Shown here in pieces: positions 1 through 7,800 of a stretch of DNA of 10,013 bases. A model generated the notes under the pieces. It was not told the origin of the DNA and did no database searches. It saw only the letters and a program-made list of their open reading frames with translations. A program made the translations under genes and the position numbers. The DNA comes from Bacillota bacterium (GTDB taxonomy: Bacteria; Bacillota; Sulfobacillia; Sulfobacillales; Sulfobacillaceae), in contig JAMCTO010000243.1 of NCBI GenBank assembly GCA_023381095.1, forward strand, positions 1 through 10,013, written 5' to 3'. Every line of letters starts with the position of its first letter. Within the stretch, counting starts at the first letter, position 1.

Positions 1-1
1 A

Positions 2-1435
2 ATAGCATTTACTCCAGGATTCGCGCGCATACATGAAACCCAACATCGCTATGACTTGCCAAAGACCACTCACCCATTATTTTCACGCTTTTTACCCTTT
101 ACCATTGACCGGGTGTTCACTTCATCGTTTGACCGAATTCTGTGGTTGGCCGTACGTTGGACCGATGACTGGGGCCAAGTGAGTACCGGATATCTCGTAA
201 TTGAGCTCACGGGGCATGTAAGCAACATGATTATCCTCGACCGCGATCACACTATTCTCGAGTCTTTGCATCATTTCCAAGATAAGAACCGAAAACGTCT
301 CATCCGTCCGGGCACACCTTACCGCTTACCCGAACCTTTGCCCCATCCGTGTCAAACCCATCAAACTCGGGATCTATCTCCGCAAGTTCGGAAACTGCTT
401 CCCCATGACGAATCCTGGCCTCTGGAGAGCTTGTGCCGACAATATGAGAGTGCCTCTCTGTCATTTTTTACATTACGCCGCGATGATCTGACAGATATAT
501 GGGTTTTCCCTTTGACCGGATTTGCAGCTGAACCCACGAACCAACCCGATGCAGTCTTAGATGAGATATTTTGGGCGAAAGAAATAGACCGCCTAAGAAC
601 CAATCTCCAAGATCAATTGATCTCCCGCTGGCGAGACCGGGTACGTCACCTTCGGGCAAGATTGGTTGAGAGCGGAGTGATGGCACAAGAAAACGGTGAA
701 GCGTGGAAAGAAGAAGGGGATCTGTGGCTGGCATACCAATATCACTTTAAAGACAACAAGGAAACTGAAGTGCCGACATTTTCGGACCCTTCAAGAACGA
801 TTGTGCTTAACTTGCCGGAGGCCAAAACTCCGACAGAGATGGCTCAGGATTGTTATCGCCAATATAAACGAATTAAGAACCGTGTTGCCGCAGGCAAACG
901 GTTAATGGAGATTCTGGCAAACGAATTGAATCATGCAGAGCAATCTTTAAACGAGGCCGAAGAACCACGTTCCATTGACTATTATCGTAGTCAACTCAAA
1001 CGCTTGGCTCCTGTCGAGGGAGCCAAGGGGCAGAATAATCTACCATTCCGGCGCTTTGTCAGTCAAGGCGGCTTTGAGATTTTCGTGGGAAGAAACCGTG
1101 AAGAAAATCAAGAATTGACTATGAGGCGGGCTCGTCCCGATGATCTGTGGTTTCATGTCAAACAGACATCCGGTTCACACGTCGTACTGCTGACCGGAAA
1201 ACGTCAGGCCAACCTAGAAGATCTGTTGGATGCTGCTCATCTTGCCGCCTTCTACAGTACCGCCAAACATTCTTCCACTGTCGCTGTGGACTATACCAAG
1301 CGAAAATTTGTCCGCAAAAGGCCTCATGCCGAAGCTGCCCAAGTGTTATACGAACGAGAAAAGACACTGTATGTTACCCCCAATCAAGAGAGGTTGAGAC
1401 GGTTGGGAGCTACTCACGATAAATTGCTGGAATAA
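2..1435 (+). CDS. rqcH: RqcH / NFACT family ribosome quality control factor, 5'-truncated by window edge
   Basis: RqcH binds obstructed 50S subunits carrying peptidyl-tRNA and recruits tRNA-Ala to add C-terminal alanine tails that mark the stalled peptide for degradation; it acts in the cytoplasm. The visible 477 residues start mid-domain. The frame is open from base 2, and the residues before the TTG at 56 (TPGFARIHETQHRY) match the conserved NFACT-N stretch, so TTG is internal and about 50 residues are missing. The FDR motif at visible residues 43-45 (bases 128-136) carries the conserved Asp-Arg pair needed for Ala-tailing in Bacillus. A helical, partly coiled-coil middle follows (about 190-325), then the C-terminal NFACT-R domain (about 350-465) with DLWFHVK and GSHVVL. 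A conserved glycine/proline loop there is altered (see findings). Estimated full length is about 530 residues, slightly short for the family (about 570 in B. subtilis). It was formerly annotated as fibronectin-binding protein. It is convergent with pyrE. Confidence 0.93.
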   Translation: MAFTPGFARIHETQHRYDLPKTTHPLFSRFLPFTIDRVFTSSFDRILWLAVRWTDDWGQVSTGYLVIELTGHVSNMIILDRDHTILESLHHFQDKNRKRLIRPGTPYRLPEPLPHPCQTHQTRDLSPQVRKLLPHDESWPLESLCRQYESASLSFFTLRRDDLTDIWVFPLTGFAAEPTNQPDAVLDEIFWAKEIDRLRTNLQDQLISRWRDRVRHLRARLVESGVMAQENGEAWKEEGDLWLAYQYHFKDNKETEVPTFSDPSRTIVLNLPEAKTPTEMAQDCYRQYKRIKNRVAAGKRLMEILANELNHAEQSLNEAEEPRSIDYYRSQLKRLAPVEGAKGQNNLPFRRFVSQGGFEIFVGRNREENQELTMRRARPDDLWFHVKQTSGSHVVLLTGKRQANLEDLLDAAHLAAFYSTAKHSSTVAVDYTKRKFVRKRPHAEAAQVLYEREKTLYVTPNQERLRRLGATHDKLLE

Positions 1436-1470
1436 CTCTTTTGGGCTCAAACACTAGAACTCGTCTGCAA

Positions 1471-1489
1471 GGCTAATCAGAGATAAGCC
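1471..1489. terminator. Possible bidirectional hairpin between convergent rqcH and pyrE
   Basis: GGCTAATC (1471-1478) and GATAAGCC (1482-1489) form seven base pairs around one A-A mismatch, with a three-base loop. The hairpin lies 36 bases past the rqcH stop and 14 bases past the pyrE stop, the expected place for a shared terminator. Neither side is followed by a clear T-tract, so it would be a poor intrinsic terminator by itself. It is a plausible transcript-end structure only. Confidence 0.3.
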
Positions 1490-1502
1490 CTGGCATCGCA
1501 AT

Positions 1503-2078
1503 CTATTGTTTGGGCAGACTCAAAGGCACACCCTGCCGACACAAACGGCACTCTTCCGGTAACCAAGTTTCGATACCGGGAATATCCACCACAGAAAAAA
1601 ATGGAATGCGAAAGGGCGTCTGTCCGTCAAATGAACGGTTGACTAATGTGGCCACCGCTGAAACATGAGCACCTTGTTCCAAAACAGCATCCCGAACCTT
1701 GAGAATAGAGCTGCCTGTGGTCATCGCATCTTCAATGATAATCACCTGTTCCCCCGCTTCTAGGCGAAATCCTCTGCGAAAGACCATGATTCCTGTCTCG
1801 CTTTTTTCCGCAAATATCACCCGCGCATCATCTCTCATCGAAGCCAAGGCATAAGCGGGGATGATGCCTCCCATGGCCGGACCGACTATCGTATGGGCAT
1901 CGATATCTTTCATTTTATCCTGAAGTATGGCTACCCACGGCTTGAGCCGTTGAGGATGTTCAGTTAATCGCGCAAGTATAAAAAAGGTGTCGCTGTGCCG
2001 CTTGGTTGTCAAAAGAAAATGCCCCCGTAAATAAGCGCCCAGATCCTGCAAGTCTTCGAGGGTTCCTGGTTCAATCAT
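1503..2078 (-). CDS. pyrE: Orotate phosphoribosyltransferase (Thermus-type PyrE)
   Basis: PyrE joins orotate and PRPP to give orotidine 5'-phosphate and pyrophosphate, the fifth step of UMP synthesis. The protein is 191 residues from the chosen ATG, normal for bacterial PyrE. The PRPP-binding signature VIIIEDAMTTGSS is at residues 112-124, the substrate-loop region GHFLLTTKRHS at 19-29, and a C-terminal EECRLCRQGVPL at 175-186 resembles the Thermus-type subfamily. Start choice: AAAGGAAG (2088-2095) sits 9 bases before ATG 2078 and 6 before an in-frame GTG at 2081; either is possible. The frame stays open to an ATG at 2183, but those 35 extra codons are proline/arginine-rich, run through a G8 tract, and would give an N-terminus longer than the roughly 17-20 residues usual before the GHF motif. 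It is the last gene of the operon and the only one separated by a long spacer, so it may need its own translation signals and possibly its own promoter. Confidence 0.93.
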   Translation of the reverse strand: MIEPGTLEDLQDLGAYLRGHFLLTTKRHSDTFFILARLTEHPQRLKPWVAILQDKMKDIDAHTIVGPAMGGIIPAYALASMRDDARVIFAEKSETGIMVFRRGFRLEAGEQVIIIEDAMTTGSSILKVRDAVLEQGAHVSAVATLVNRSFDGQTPFRIPFFSVVDIPGIETWLPEECRLCRQGVPLSLPKQ

Positions 2079-2087
2079 CACGACATT

Positions 2088-2095
2088 CTTCCTTT
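2088..2095 (-). promoter_or_regulatory. pyrE ribosome binding site (decides start)
   Basis: The minus strand reads AAAGGAAG, 6 bases ahead of GTG 2081 and 9 ahead of ATG 2078. This supports the short PyrE form over the longest reading frame, which starts at 2183. Confidence 0.55.
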
Positions 2096-2154
2096 CTCTA
2101 TTCAAATTCTCACTTTCTCTCGGCATCGGCCGTCGGTCTGTCACCAATGCGTGA

Positions 2155-2162
2155 GGGGGGGG
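2155..2162. repeat. G8 homopolymer run (C8 on the coding strand of pyrE)
   Basis: Eight consecutive G sit about 75 bases upstream of the likely pyrE start. The run lies within the in-frame upstream extension of pyrE but outside the likely coding part, so length changes there should not alter the PyrE protein. It may be a slippage or sequencing-error site. Confidence 0.85.
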
Positions 2163-2196
2163 CTCTATCCACGGAATTTTCATTATTCAAAGAGCC
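2161..2196 (-). other. Weak inverted repeat in the pyrE leader
   Basis: GGCTCT (2161-2166) pairs with AGAGCC (2191-2196) around a 24-base loop. On the minus strand it would form in the pyrF-pyrE spacer, with one arm next to the C8 run. The large loop and the missing T-tract argue against a terminator; a minor leader structure is possible. Confidence 0.2.
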
Positions 2197-2289
2197 TCTG
2201 TTATGAAAACAAATGCTTGGCATTGTGGTTGATGGGACCCTGCAATATGAACGGTATCCATTGGGACATAAAAATCCGTACCAATGCCG

Positions 2290-2310
2290 ATCTCCACTCA
2301 ACCGGGAGAT
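2290..2310 (-). other. Short hairpin downstream of pyrF
   Basis: ATCTCC (2290-2295) and GGAGAT (2305-2310) form a six-pair stem with a nine-base loop, about 75 bases past the pyrF stop. A T5 run on the minus strand (2270-2274) follows only after 15 bases, too far for a classical intrinsic terminator. It may be a weak attenuation or mRNA-stability structure. Confidence 0.25.
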
Positions 2311-2385
2311 GATGACCGCATAAAGATCTCACCGAGGTGTTCTGAGAGCACTGTATGAAATGATATGGATACGAATAAATATTCA

Positions 2386-3099
2386 TCAAGGACCCTTTCT
2401 TGGCAGCAATGCCGCAAGTTCTTGATAGACTGCTTCCGGTTTCTCGGCAGCTAGTAAAGTTCTGCCGATCACTAAATCTGTCGCGCCCCACAAAAGCGCC
2501 TGATCTGCTGTAATCACGCGTTTTTGATCATAGAGCGCTTCTTGGGACCGGCGAATGCCCGGCACAACAAACCGAGCATCGGGCCAAAGATCGGTAAACT
2601 CCGGCAATTCTTGGCCAGAGATTACTACTCCTTGTAGTTCTGCTTGCCGGGCGATGCGCACTAACCGCTTTATGTGATCCGACACCGATCCCTTAATCCC
2701 CATTTCGGCTAAGTCTTCACTCCCGAGGCTCGTTAACACACTGACCCCGACAATATCCATAACATGACTGGCTTCTTTAGCGGCCTCACACATTTTGGCG
2801 CCGCCCGCTAAGTGAATGGTCACCAGGTGAACGCCAAGTTTGTCCAACTGAGCGATGGCACGACCCACGGTACGTGGAATGTCATGCAATTTAAGATCTA
2901 AAAAGATATGCAATTCTTTCTCTTCGATCCATTGGCGTAAAACTTGCGGTCCGATGCGATAAAACAATTCCATGCCCACTTTGTAATGGCGGTGTAAAGG
3001 AAAGGTCTTCATCCATAGTTCCGCTCCTTCTTGATCCCCAACATCCAATGCGATCCACAATCTGGCTTTGTCTCCCGCGCTCCCACTCTGCTCACTCAT
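2386..3099 (-). CDS. pyrF: Orotidine 5'-phosphate decarboxylase (type 1)
   Basis: PyrF decarboxylates OMP to UMP, the last step of the pathway, without any cofactor. The 237-residue TIM-barrel protein is of usual length. The catalytic residues are visible: Asp19 in ALD, Lys40 in KVG, and the DLKLHD block with Asp68, Lys70 and Asp73. The phosphate-binding segments are VVPGIRRS (178-185) and IGRTLL (211-216). The ATG overlaps the pyrD TGA by four bases (ATGA), a typical coupling arrangement, with a modest AGGTG-like site just upstream. The first ten residues are polar and not conserved in the family, so a slightly later start cannot be excluded, although no better one is visible. The gene is followed by the long spacer before pyrE. 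Confidence 0.96.
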   Translation of the reverse strand: MSEQSGSAGDKARLWIALDVGDQEGAELWMKTFPLHRHYKVGMELFYRIGPQVLRQWIEEKELHIFLDLKLHDIPRTVGRAIAQLDKLGVHLVTIHLAGGAKMCEAAKEASHVMDIVGVSVLTSLGSEDLAEMGIKGSVSDHIKRLVRIARQAELQGVVISGQELPEFTDLWPDARFVVPGIRRSQEALYDQKRVITADQALLWGATDLVIGRTLLAAEKPEAVYQELAALLPRKGP

Positions 3100-4052
3100 A
3101 TCACACCTGCTCTTTGGACGTTAGACTTTTGGCTTTGCGGCAAGGCCACTCCCACAACTTCCCGTAAGGACGCAAATCCACAGCTTTGCAACACATCAGG
3201 CAATTCCCTAATGATTTGGTTCATGCGATCCGGATACTGAAAAGTGATTGTTCCCACCATCACCGCGCTCGCCCCGGCCATAAGAAACTCGACGACATCC
3301 TCTGCATTCTGAATACCTCCCATTCCGATGATGGGAATCTTCACCTGTTGGGCGATTTCATATACGATTCGCAATGCCAAGGGTTTAATCGCAGGTCCCG
3401 AGAGTCCTCCCGTCATACCTCCCAAGGCCGGCCGTCTTAGGCCAATATCAATGGCAAGGCCGAGTACCGTGTTAATAGCGGAAATTACATCCGCGCCGGC
3501 CGCCTCCACTGCTTGGGCAATGATGACGGGAGATGTGACATTTGGAGACAATTTCACCAGAAGCGGTAAATCCGTGGCGTCCCTGACGGCTCGGGTCACG
3601 GCAAAAGCCTGGTCGGGATCTTGCCCGAACATCATTCCGCCCTCTTTGATGTTGGGGCACGAAATATTGACCTCTAAAGCATGAACCCCATCTTGATTGG
3701 TTAAACGTTCAGCGACTTGGCGGTATTCTTCCACCGTGTGCCCAATAATGTTCACAATGATCTTCGTGGGATGGCTGCGCAATAGCGGCAAGTCTTTCTC
3801 GATGAAGGTCTCGACCCCGGGATTCTGGAGCCCGATGGAGTTTAACAAACCCATGGGCGTTTCCCAAACGCGGGGCGGCGGGTTTCCAAGCCATGGCTTG
3901 GGCGAGACCCCTTTCACGCTGACTCCTCCCAAAGCACCTATATCGACAAACCGAGCATATTCAGAGCCGAACCCGAAGGTTCCTGAGGCGGCGATAACCG
4001 GGTTTGACAGTTTCATCCCCCGCGGTAACTCGATACCCAAATCCGTCACCAC
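3096..4052 (-). CDS. pyrD: Dihydroorotate dehydrogenase, class 1B catalytic subunit
   Basis: This FMN subunit oxidises dihydroorotate to orotate and passes electrons to PyrK, and so to NAD+, in a cytoplasmic PyrD2-PyrK2 complex. The 318 residues match the class 1B length (about 310). Visible motifs are SNPVIAASGTFGFG (16-29), NSIGLQNPG (71-79), the catalytic-base segment NISCPNIKEGG with Cys132, and FMN-phosphate segments GMGGI (243-247) and MVGT (265-268). A cysteine rather than a serine as base separates it from membrane-bound class 2 enzymes, and the adjacent pyrK confirms class 1B. The start is GTG at 4052, inside the end of pyrK (7-base overlap), with a strong purine-rich ribosome site five bases upstream. 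A second GTG follows directly at 4049 and could serve instead. Confidence 0.96.
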   Translation of the reverse strand: MVTDLGIELPRGMKLSNPVIAASGTFGFGSEYARFVDIGALGGVSVKGVSPKPWLGNPPPRVWETPMGLLNSIGLQNPGVETFIEKDLPLLRSHPTKIIVNIIGHTVEEYRQVAERLTNQDGVHALEVNISCPNIKEGGMMFGQDPDQAFAVTRAVRDATDLPLLVKLSPNVTSPVIIAQAVEAAGADVISAINTVLGLAIDIGLRRPALGGMTGGLSGPAIKPLALRIVYEIAQQVKIPIIGMGGIQNAEDVVEFLMAGASAVMVGTITFQYPDRMNQIIRELPDVLQSCGFASLREVVGVALPQSQKSNVQRAGVI

Positions 4053-4822
4053 ATCATCTCCTCTCCTCTAAAAACAGGACCGTCCGTACAGACCCTTCGG
4101 TAGGACAAACCGAAATCCCCAACCGTTGGTACGACGCAGGCTAAACAGGCACCGATGCCGCACCCCATCCGCTGTTCCAATGCAAGATAGGTTGTCGCCC
4201 GTCCCGCCGATAGACGGCGAACGGCCTGAAGCATAGGAATCGGGCCGCATGCGTACACTTGTGCCTCATTATGATTGTCGAGCCACAACGAGAGAGGATC
4301 CGCCACATTCCCTTTCTGTCCTTTGCTGCCGTCATCAGTCGTGACAATCGGTTCAATGCCCAATTCCTTAAAATCATTCTCCATTACCACCCACCCTGCC
4401 GTACGGGCTCCGATGATGATTTCGGGTCTATCCCCTGTTAAATGAGACCACTTCTGAACGGCGGCAAAAAGCGGGGGAACACCGACACCCCCTCCTACCG
4501 CGGCCCAGGGTTTCATGGGATCCGGTGCAGGAAAACCATTCCCTAACGGTCCCAGAACGTCCAGCTCGTTCCCTATGGAGCGCTCCGCCAACCACCGGGT
4601 TCCTGAACCCACTACTTGAAACAAGAGTCCTATCAAATCATTCTCCGACTCGATACGTGAAAATGATATGGGCCGACGCAACACACCCGGAGTCAGAATG
4701 TGCGCAAACTGTCCCGGCACTGCCCTAGCCAATGCCCGGCTTTGGAGAATCAATTCGACGTGCCCTTCGGCCGCTTGAGTACGCGCGACAACAGGGCATG
4801 TTAATCGCTTTCCCTCTTCCAT
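4046..4822 (-). CDS. pyrK: Dihydroorotate dehydrogenase electron transfer subunit (FAD, [2Fe-2S])
   Basis: PyrK is the electron-transfer partner of PyrD class 1B: a ferredoxin-reductase-like protein carrying FAD and a [2Fe-2S] cluster that hands electrons to NAD+. The 258 residues are typical. In order are a flavin-binding beta-barrel with RRPISFSR (49-56), an NAD-binding region with GGGVGVPPL (110-118) and ACGP (191-194), and a C-terminal cluster motif with Cys221, Cys226, Cys229 and Cys245, spaced C-x4-C-x2-C-x15-C as expected. The ATG lies four bases after the carB stop. AGAGG directly abuts it, so the functional ribosome site is probably AGGTGAG about eight bases upstream, within the end of carB. 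The 3' end overlaps pyrD by seven bases, in keeping with 1:1 subunit synthesis. Confidence 0.96.
   Translation of the reverse strand: MEEGKRLTCPVVARTQAAEGHVELILQSRALARAVPGQFAHILTPGVLRRPISFSRIESENDLIGLLFQVVGSGTRWLAERSIGNELDVLGPLGNGFPAPDPMKPWAAVGGGVGVPPLFAAVQKWSHLTGDRPEIIIGARTAGWVVMENDFKELGIEPIVTTDDGSKGQKGNVADPLSLWLDNHNEAQVYACGPIPMLQAVRRLSAGRATTYLALEQRMGCGIGACLACVVPTVGDFGLSYRRVCTDGPVFRGEEMMW
4058..4069 (-). promoter_or_regulatory. pyrD ribosome binding site inside the 3' end of pyrK
   Basis: The minus strand reads AGAGGAGAGGAG, ending five bases before GTG 4052. It lies within the last codons of pyrK, so pyrD has a strong site of its own despite the overlap, and it justifies a GTG start where no ATG is available in frame nearby. 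Confidence 0.75.
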
Positions 4823-4826
4823 CCTC

Positions 4827-7800
4827 TTATCTCACCTGCCCTACCCGCAACCATTCGTTGAGTGGATGCACAGAGAATGTTTGCCGTTGGCGTCCTTTCA
4901 GAGCTTCAATCGCAGCTTGGACCGTATCCAGCGAAGTAAAGCAGAGAATTCCCTGTTCAACAGCGGCTCGGCGAATTAAGAAGCCTTCCCGTTCTTGGTC
5001 TCCGCCCACGGTAATCGTATTAATTACCAAATCAAATTGGCCTTGGTGTATGAGATCAACCAGATGAGGACGCCTGTCGCGAAGCTTATACACCGGCGTA
5101 GCGGGAATTCCTTGCGCGGACAGCATGGCTAAAGTGCCCTGAGTAGCGTACAGCCGGTATCCGAGATCGGCAAGTTCTCGCAAATACGGCAATGCTTCTT
5201 GTTTGTCCGCATCGGCTATCGTCACCAAAATTCGTCCCCCTCCGGGTACGCGAAAGCCTCCCGCTATTAAGGCCTTATATAATGCACTGGAAAAATCGCG
5301 GTCTATTCCCATCACTTCGCCTGTTGACTTCATCTCAGGATCCAATATGGCATCGACTTTCCCCAGTTTGGCAAACGAAAATACCGGCATTTTTACGGAA
5401 AAATAGTCCGGGAACGTGAGAAGTCCCTCACCCCAACGCTCATCAAAGTGCCCGGTAATACCGGCTTCCATTGCCAAATCGACCAAGGGAACACCGGTAG
5501 CTTTAATCACAAAGGGGACAGTACGGCTGGATCTGGGATTAGCCTCAATGACATAAACCTGGTTATCTACCGCCACAAACTGAATATTCAGAAGGCCTTT
5601 AACCCCGATTCCCCGACAAAGCTTAACAGAAATGTCGACCACTTGGTCTATAACGGTTTGTTGAGCTTTAACGGGTGGAAGCACCGCTAACGAATCGCCC
5701 GAATGCACCCCGGCGCGTTCCACATGTTCCATAACCGCAGGAATTACGACGCGATGCCCGTCACTGACAACGTCCACTTCCAACTCTAAACCGTTCATGT
5801 AGCGGTCCATCAATAATGGCTGAGAGATACCCATTTCATGATTTTCTTTCAAATATCGCTGCAGTTGAACAAAATCTTCCACAATTTTCATGGCACGTCC
5901 TCCCAAGACATAAGAAGGGCGAACCAAAAGTGGAAATCCGATTTTTTCACAGGCAGCGAGAGCTTCGGGTATGGTTGTCACCGTCAAACCCGGCGGACGT
6001 TTAATCCCCAGTTGCTCCCCCAGACGATCAAACAGTTCTCTGTCCTCAGCCGCTTGCAGTCCTTCCCAGTTCGTCCCGATGATTCTCACACCATGTTTTG
6101 TCAGCGACTCGGCCAAATTGATTGCGGTCTGTCCTCCAAATTGCACAACAACGCCGTCAGGTTTTTCCCAATCAATGATATTTAACACATCTTCCAAGGT
6201 AATCGGCTCAAAATATAACCGATCCGATGCGTTAAAGTCGGTTGATACGGTTTCCGGATTGTTATTCACCATAATCGCTTGGTAATGGAGTTTTTTCAGC
6301 GCATTTAGCGCATAAACGCTGGCCGCATCAAACTCAATGCCCTGACCGATACGAATAGGACCTGATCCAATCACCAAGATCTTAGGGCCTGCCAAGGGTT
6401 CAGCCTCATTTTCATCCTCATAGGTTGCATAATAGTAGGGAGTTTGAGCCGGAAATTCGCCCGCGCACGTATCGACCATTTTATAGCTGGGGAGAACACC
6501 CAGCTTTATCCGCTGGGTTCTAATCTCGTCCTCTGTCTTATTGGTTAATTCACCAATACGGTGATCTGAGAATCCCCGCTGTTTGAGTTCCCTTATCCGT
6601 TGGGTCCAATTGCTGGGATGTTGCAGAATCCACTCTTCATCCCGAACAATCCCCCGCAACTCTTCGACGAACCACTGGTCAATCGCCGTTCTTTGGACGA
6701 TTTCCCGCACTGTAAATCCTCTTCGGATACCCTCAACGACGAAGAACAACCGCTCATCGGTAGCGAATTCAATACCCTTCCAAATCTCTTCGTCGCTCCT
6801 TTGAGCCACGTTTGCACCATCTAGCGACGTACGCTTGATTTCCAAGGATCGCACCGCTTTTTGCAAGCTGCCGGCAAAAGTCCTGTCAATGGCCATAACC
6901 TCTCCGGTCGCTTTCATTTGCGTCCCCAGTTGCCTATCTGCATTGGGAAATTTGTCAAACGGCCAACGCGGGATTTTCACCACCACATAATCCAGAGCCG
7001 GCTCGAATGCTGCCGTGGTGTTGACCGTAACCGGATTAGCAATTTCAGGCAGTGTAAGCCCCAACGCAATTTTTGTGACAATCCGGGCAATAGGATAACC
7101 GGTGGCTTTGGAGGCCAGTGCACTGGATCGGGATACCCGGGGATTGACCTCTATCACGCGATATCGCCCATCCGGATGAAAGGCAAACTGAACATTGCAT
7201 CCTCCCACCACTCCCAACTGGTTGACGATATCGATAGCCGCCGTACGAAGCAGTTGATACTCATAATCACTTAAAGTTTGACTGGGGGCGACGACTATGG
7301 AGTCGCCGGTGTGAATTCCCACCGGATCCATATTTTCCATGTTACATACCGTAATGGCATTACCGAGATGATCTCGGATAATCTCATATTCCACTTCTTT
7401 GTATCCGGCAATCGATTCTTCCACCAATACCTGAGTAATGGGACTTAAAGCCAGGGCATGGGGCAAGCGTTCCAAAAGTTCCGGATCGTTGGCAGCAAAT
7501 CCTCCGCCGGTGCCCCCAAGGGTGTATGCGGGACGAAGGACCACAGGATAACCGATCTCCTGGGCAAACACAATTCCGTCTTCCAGCGTTCCCACCGTGC
7601 GGCTTCTGGCGATGGGATAACCCAAGCGAAGCATTAAATTCCGAAACTCTTCACGATCTTCCGCCAGCTTTATCGCCGACAGCGGCGTTCCCAAAAGAGG
7701 TATACCGAGATCCGTCAGCACGCCTGTTCTCCCCAGTTCGGAGGCCAGATTCAGGCCCATCTGCCCACCCAAGGTGGCGAGCACGCCATCCGGGCGCTCC

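Larger units (their letters stand above)
2079..2385 (-). other. Non-coding pyrF-pyrE spacer of about 305 bases
   Basis: This is the only long gap in the operon. Short open frames cross it on both strands (for example minus 2110-2301), but none has a good ribosome site together with recognisable composition, and the one running to 2183 is simply the upstream extension of pyrE. I looked on the minus strand for a sigma-A type promoter and found only poor matches: TTGTTT followed 19 bases later by AATAAT, near 2182-2212, is the best and is not convincing. Two weak hairpins are listed separately. No intrinsic terminator with an adjacent T-tract is present. The spacer could be an untranslated internal leader, a processing region, or a decayed gene. 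Confidence 0.6.

Noticed and set aside
56..58. TTG as the start of rqcH
   Set aside because: The frame is open to the window edge, and the upstream residues match the conserved NFACT-N sequence, so TTG is an internal leucine codon.
2082..2183. PyrE start at ATG 2183
   Set aside because: The extra residues are low-complexity, unlike PyrE family N-termini, and run through the G8 tract; the ribosome site at 2088-2095 supports 2078/2081.
2191..2201. CAGAGGCT on the minus strand as a PyrR-binding element
   Set aside because: It only partly resembles the CAGAGAGGCT-like core and lacks the surrounding anti-antiterminator stem and a following terminator; PyrR sites are expected upstream of pyrC, pyrB or pyrP, not before pyrE.
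2110..2301. 63-codon minus-strand frame in the pyrF-pyrE spacer as a small gene
   Set aside because: No recognisable motif, no convincing ribosome site, and an unusual composition (many Arg, Ser, Pro); it looks like a chance frame.
2270..2310. Hairpin 2290-2310 plus T5 run as an intrinsic terminator after pyrF
   Set aside because: The T-run starts 15 bases past the stem, the stem is only six pairs and the loop is nine bases.
3328..4071. Plus-strand open frames of 118 and 124 codons opposite pyrD
   Set aside because: They are antisense shadows of a fully conserved gene, with no ribosome sites or recognisable protein families; the same holds for the plus-strand frames opposite carB, carA and pyrK.
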